A stretch of 33,051 nucleotides of DNA from DASZUC01 sp035547775 (lineage in GTDB: Bacteria > Patescibacteriota > Saccharimonadia > Saccharimonadales > UBA4665), in contig DASZUC010000009.1 of assembly GCA_035547775.1 (NCBI GenBank), positions 1 to 33,051 of the forward strand, given 5' to 3'. Positions 30,190-33,051 of this stretch are shown one piece after another (positions within the stretch are counted from its first letter, which is position 1; every line of letters starts with the position of its first letter). The position numbers were made by a program, and so were the translations under genes. Below the pieces are notes generated by a model that saw nothing but the letters and a program-made list of their open reading frames with translations, did not search any database and was not told where the DNA came from.

Positions 30190-30717
30190 TTAGAGGCTCA
30201 AGGTGTTAGTAGCACCGCTCAACAGGTTGTTGAGGACACTGGTTGTGTTGCCACTAACCACGTTGTCCAAGGTGTTGTTGAGGTCGTTGTTCAAGATGCT
30301 GTCGTTGTTCAGCGCGTTAACGCTAACTGGGACTGCAGCACCGATCAGGCCACCGACAGCCGTGGTGGCACCGGTGTTCTGAGAACCGCTGTTGGTAGAA
30401 CCAGTACCGCCGCCGCTACCGCCGTGGTTACCGCTGTTGTTGCCAGTGGTAGTGGTGGTAGTGGTGTAGTAGTGGTGAACAGTCGTGACTGGTGCCACGT
30501 AGTGGCTAGCAGTACTGACCGAGCTGGTGTGTGGCTTAGCGCACATCTGAGCTGCGGTTGTAACCGTAGCTGGCTGTTGTGCAGCGACTAAGCTAGCGCC
30601 ACCGCTAAAAGCAGCACTCAAAGGAACTGCTACTGCTACAGCGACACCTGCCGACATAGCTGATTGTAAGAGGTTGTTTTTGAAGTTTTTGTTGGTAAGG
30701 TCTGAAGCTTTCTTCAT
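30190..30717 (-). CDS. Secreted low-complexity protein
   Basis: The 175-residue protein has a long signal-peptide-like N-terminus: Lys-rich start (MKKASDLTNKNFKNN), a hydrophobic AGVAVAVAVPLSAAF segment and a possible cleavage after LVAA near residue 46. The mature part has a His/Tyr/Thr segment (HYVAPVTTVHHYYTTTTTTT), a Gly/Ser/Asn-rich linker, and an Asn/Leu-rich C-terminus with repeated Leu-Asn-Asn units (SILNNDLNNTLDNVV). No known domain was recognised. It may be a small cell-wall or pilus-associated protein; that is a guess. AGAGGGAG precedes the ATG. Confidence 0.75.
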   Translation of the reverse strand: MKKASDLTNKNFKNNLLQSAMSAGVAVAVAVPLSAAFSGGASLVAAQQPATVTTAAQMCAKPHTSSVSTASHYVAPVTTVHHYYTTTTTTTGNNSGNHGGSGGGTGSTNSGSQNTGATTAVGGLIGAAVPVSVNALNNDSILNNDLNNTLDNVVSGNTTSVLNNLLSGATNTLSL

Positions 30718-30776
30718 ACACTCTCCCTCTAAATATTATTAGTTACGCCGACGCCTTCCTCGACGCAGGTGGCCGA

Positions 30777-30806
30777 AGTATAGCATGCTACAGACTTTCT
30801 TTGCAA
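30777..30806 (-). promoter_or_regulatory. Promoter of the secreted-protein gene
   Basis: On the minus strand TTGCAA (30801-30806), an 18-base spacer and TATACT (30777-30782). Confidence 0.55.
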
Positions 30807-30951
30807 ATTTTGATAATGTATGTCTTAGTACTTATGCTTTCTTGATTCCCAGGGTCTGTAACAATCTCGTCAGCAGCCCCTATTCTAGCCGGAGATTGCA
30901 GCCCGTCTCTGCGAAAAATATTACAGAGCAGAAAACAACACTCACCCCTGC

Positions 30952-30957
30952 TACACT
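30952..30957 (+). promoter_or_regulatory. -10 element of the DUF1697 gene (leaderless)
   Basis: TACACT is followed by ATCTGT and then ATG at 30964, the same six-base distance seen at other genes in this window. No Shine-Dalgarno sequence. Confidence 0.5.
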
Positions 30958-30963
30958 ATCTGT

Positions 30964-31506
30964 ATGACAGTCTATGTTGCGATGATCCGTGGAGTGGGCC
31001 CCGAGAACCCAAACATGCGTGGCGCAAAGCTATCCTGGGCTTTTGAGCAACTGGGTTTTACCAATGTCCGGGCCTTTCTAACCAGCGGCAATGTACTCTT
31101 TGAAAGCCCCGAAACAGATAGAACTAAACTGGAGGCTACCGTTGAAGCCGCTCTACCTCGTTTATTGGACTTTGAACGAGAGGTTTTTATCCGTTCTAAG
31201 GCTGCTCTGCAGGCTCTGGTCGACGATAACCCATTTGGCGACCTCCAGCATGCCAACAGTGGCACAACCTACCTGACGGTCACTTTCTTCAAGCAAACGC
31301 CTGAAATCGGCTTTACGCTCCCCTATCAGCCTGATGGCAAAGCCTACCGACTCCTGAGTCTCCATGAAGACGCTCTGTGCTCTGTGGTCGATCTAACCAA
31401 AGGTAAAACCCCTGATCTGATGGCTTGGCTAGAACGCCGATTCGGCAAACAGCTCACCACCCGTACCTACAACACCGTCACTCGGCTGTGCAATAAGCTG
31501 CAGTAG
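30964..31506 (+). CDS. DUF1697 family protein
   Basis: The 180-residue protein begins MTVYVAMIRGVGPENPNMRGAKL and continues with FEQLGFTNVRAFLTSGNVLFES, the hallmark of DUF1697 (usually MxxYVALLRGINVGGxN and a TSGNVxF segment). The C-terminal WLERRFGKQLTTRTYNTVTRL also fits the family end. The family is widespread and of unknown biochemical function. The length is normal. Promoter -10 is six bases before the ATG. Confidence 0.92.
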   Translation: MTVYVAMIRGVGPENPNMRGAKLSWAFEQLGFTNVRAFLTSGNVLFESPETDRTKLEATVEAALPRLLDFEREVFIRSKAALQALVDDNPFGDLQHANSGTTYLTVTFFKQTPEIGFTLPYQPDGKAYRLLSLHEDALCSVVDLTKGKTPDLMAWLERRFGKQLTTRTYNTVTRLCNKLQ

Positions 31507-31511
31507 CCTCA

Positions 31512-32060
31512 TTAGATGTTAGTAGATAGAGTTTCTGGAGCTCCGTAGGTCTCCTGGAACTCTTCTTGACCGATGATATAACGGTCCGTACCGATGTCAT
31601 CAGGGTTTTGGGTATCATACGGTGTGGCTAGCATGCACTGTTCGTCACCATATTGGGGTTCACCCCAAGGAGCTATGATCTGAATTGGACGACCAGTTTG
31701 GTTTTGAAAGGCACGCACCGAACCGGTAGCCTGAAATACTCCTTCCTCCTCTGTGGGCTGGTAACGTCGCTGAAATTCGTCAGCATCTATAATGTACTGC
31801 TCATTACCGGGGTTGGTAATAACAATCTGATCCTCTTTAGCGGTATTGGTCGTTTCTACCGTGCCGTTCTCTAACACCGTAGTGACTGTTTCACCGGGTA
31901 CCGCAGCCCGCGCCTGCACTTTGCTGTGCTTGCTGTATTTGCCAGCTTTGGCAAGGTAGTAGATCTCGGCCTTGGCGAACAGCTCAGTCATAGCTGGACT
32001 CTGTAGGTCAAGTTCGAGGACTTCTGGGGATTTAAGGATTTCGACGCTTTCAACTGACAT
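31512..32060 (-). CDS. Hypothetical protein with PGDYG-like repeats
   Basis: The 182-residue soluble protein carries two related units ending in the same pattern: EDQIVITNPGNEQYIIDADEFQRRY (about 76-100) and DRYIIGQEEFQETYG (about 159-173). The first matches the small PGDYG-type domain (GDYxVTNPxGExYxIxxxxFxxRY). Between them lies a conserved-looking TGRPIQIIAPWGEPQYGDEQCMLATPYD segment. No catalytic motif was recognised. Related sequences are common in Actinobacteria and Saccharibacteria from memory; this needs a search. AGGAAAT lies upstream of the ATG at long spacing. Confidence 0.65.
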   Translation of the reverse strand: MSVESVEILKSPEVLELDLQSPAMTELFAKAEIYYLAKAGKYSKHSKVQARAAVPGETVTTVLENGTVETTNTAKEDQIVITNPGNEQYIIDADEFQRRYQPTEEEGVFQATGSVRAFQNQTGRPIQIIAPWGEPQYGDEQCMLATPYDTQNPDDIGTDRYIIGQEEFQETYGAPETLSTNI

Positions 32061-32114
32061 TTGTTTTGATTTCCTACATAAACATTAGCATAAAAACATT
32101 AAAAAGTAAAGAAA

Positions 32115-32139
32115 AAGGACCTCCGTTAAGGAAGTCCTT
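32115..32139 (-). terminator. Second terminator downstream of the rRNA operon
   Basis: AAGGAC/GTCCTT with an inner TCC/GGA stem (one mismatch between them). On the minus strand it is followed by TTTTTC. It lies just upstream of the 32060 gene and insulates it from rRNA transcription. Confidence 0.65.
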
Positions 32140-32167
32140 AGAGATTTTTGCGCTATGGCACAAAAGA

Positions 32168-32197
32168 AATAGAGCTGCCCTTTCGGACAGCTCTATT
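32168..32197 (-). terminator. rRNA operon terminator
   Basis: AATAGAGCTG/CAGCTCTATT, a perfect 10-bp stem with a short GAAA-type loop region, followed on the minus strand by TTCTTTTG. It begins nine bases after the 5S end. Confidence 0.85.
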
Positions 32198-32205
32198 ATA
32201 ATTTG

Positions 32206-32312
32206 GCACCGTGCTATTTTCCCAGGGGTGGACCCCAAGTATTGTAACCGCTCCGAGGCTTAACTGCTGTGTTCGGCATGGGAACAGGTGTTGCCCTCGG
32301 GCTATGGGCACC
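32206..32312 (-). rRNA. rrf: 5S ribosomal RNA
   Basis: The minus strand begins GGTGCCCATAGCCCGAGGGC and contains the conserved CCATGCCGAACACAG segment and GTTAAGCCTC. It ends with GCACGGTGCC, whose last bases pair with the 5' end (GGTGCC/GGCACC). The length of about 107 bases is slightly short. Ends are estimated from the terminal stem. Confidence 0.93.
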
Positions 32313-32659
32313 AATTTTGGCTTTTGTGGCGGTCAGCCTGCTTTCGGCAGAGCCGAAACTCTGCTGACCTTCTGGTGAGTCGCTTTGTCGATAACGTTAC
32401 GCCGCTCGCTCCCTGTATATCTAGTACAGATCGCTCATGTCTCACTATCTCCTAGCGCTTCATCCAGACACAAAACCCAAAACAAATTGGGCTTAAAGCG
32501 TGGATTGATGTCCATGGGTTACAAAATATATCACGGATGATATACTCATGCAGATTTAGAGAATGTATCTCTTAGACAAACGTCTATGGCGCCTAAAAAG
32601 CACCAATAACTAGTCAAATGCTACCTTTTACGAAGAATGTAAATACCTCGTAAAAGGTC
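32313..32659 (-). other. 23S-5S spacer with hairpins
   Basis: A spacer of about 345 bases with no tRNA. It contains GGTCAGC/GCTGACC enclosing TTTCGGC/GCCGAAA (32331-32369), just upstream of 5S, and ACCTTTTACGA/TCGTAAAAGGT (32623-32658), immediately after the 23S 3' end. Both are likely RNase processing or folding elements. No ORF of note. Confidence 0.6.

Positions 32660-33051
<392 letters not shown>

Overview
This window looks like a chromosomal segment of a Candidate Phyla Radiation (Patescibacteria) bacterium, most likely Candidatus Saccharibacteria (TM7). The lineage call is an inference from gene content and order: ftsA-ftsZ-nrdR followed by a class II (B12-type) ribonucleotide reductase, a short IF-2, a four-domain S1, small KGG proteins, a DUF5663-like protein, and very long Thr/Ser/Gly/Asn-rich surface proteins. 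TGA is used as an ordinary stop, which argues against the Gracilibacteria/SR1 code. No insertion sequence, prophage, CRISPR array or tRNA was seen.

Layout. 1-4.5 kb, minus strand: ftsA, ftsZ, nrdR and the 5' part of nrdJ (cut by the window edge). 4.5-7.8 kb: a SpoT-like HD hydrolase (plus), then yqeY-adk-map and rpsU and a winged-helix regulator (minus). 7.9-12.8 kb, plus: priA, def, fmt and an unrecognised 425-residue protein. 12.8-16.9 kb, minus: rpsA, infB, a DUF5663-like Pro/Ala-rich protein and a GAF-like protein. 17.0-18.4 kb, plus: a divergent ROK-family protein overlapping a zincin-like protein. 18.4-19.8 kb, minus: two KGG genes separated by a promoter-terminator pair that may encode a small RNA, and a single-pass membrane protein. 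19.8-28.4 kb, minus: one 2863-codon gene for a protein with two tandem MerR/excisionase-type HTH domains, one membrane helix and about 2,670 residues of repetitive fibre-like exterior. It is preceded by about 1 kb of AT-rich DNA with two perfect DnaA-box sequences. 29.4-32.1 kb: a PP2C-like phosphatase, a secreted low-complexity protein, a DUF1697 protein and a PGDYG-like protein. 32.2-33.05 kb: 5S rRNA and the 3' end of 23S rRNA (minus).

Functional themes. Most genes are housekeeping: cell division (ftsA, ftsZ), dNTP supply (nrdR, nrdJ), translation and protein N-terminal processing (infB, rpsA, rpsU, fmt, def, map, yqeY), replication restart (priA) and adenylate balance (adk). The remainder is surface or regulatory. 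The most unusual item is the giant HTH-membrane-fibre protein, which could link an extracellular structure to DNA in one polypeptide. Promoter reading by eye suggests two further patterns: several genes have a -10 hexamer exactly six bases before the ATG (leaderless transcripts), and several other promoters carry TTGCAA rather than TTGACA at -35.
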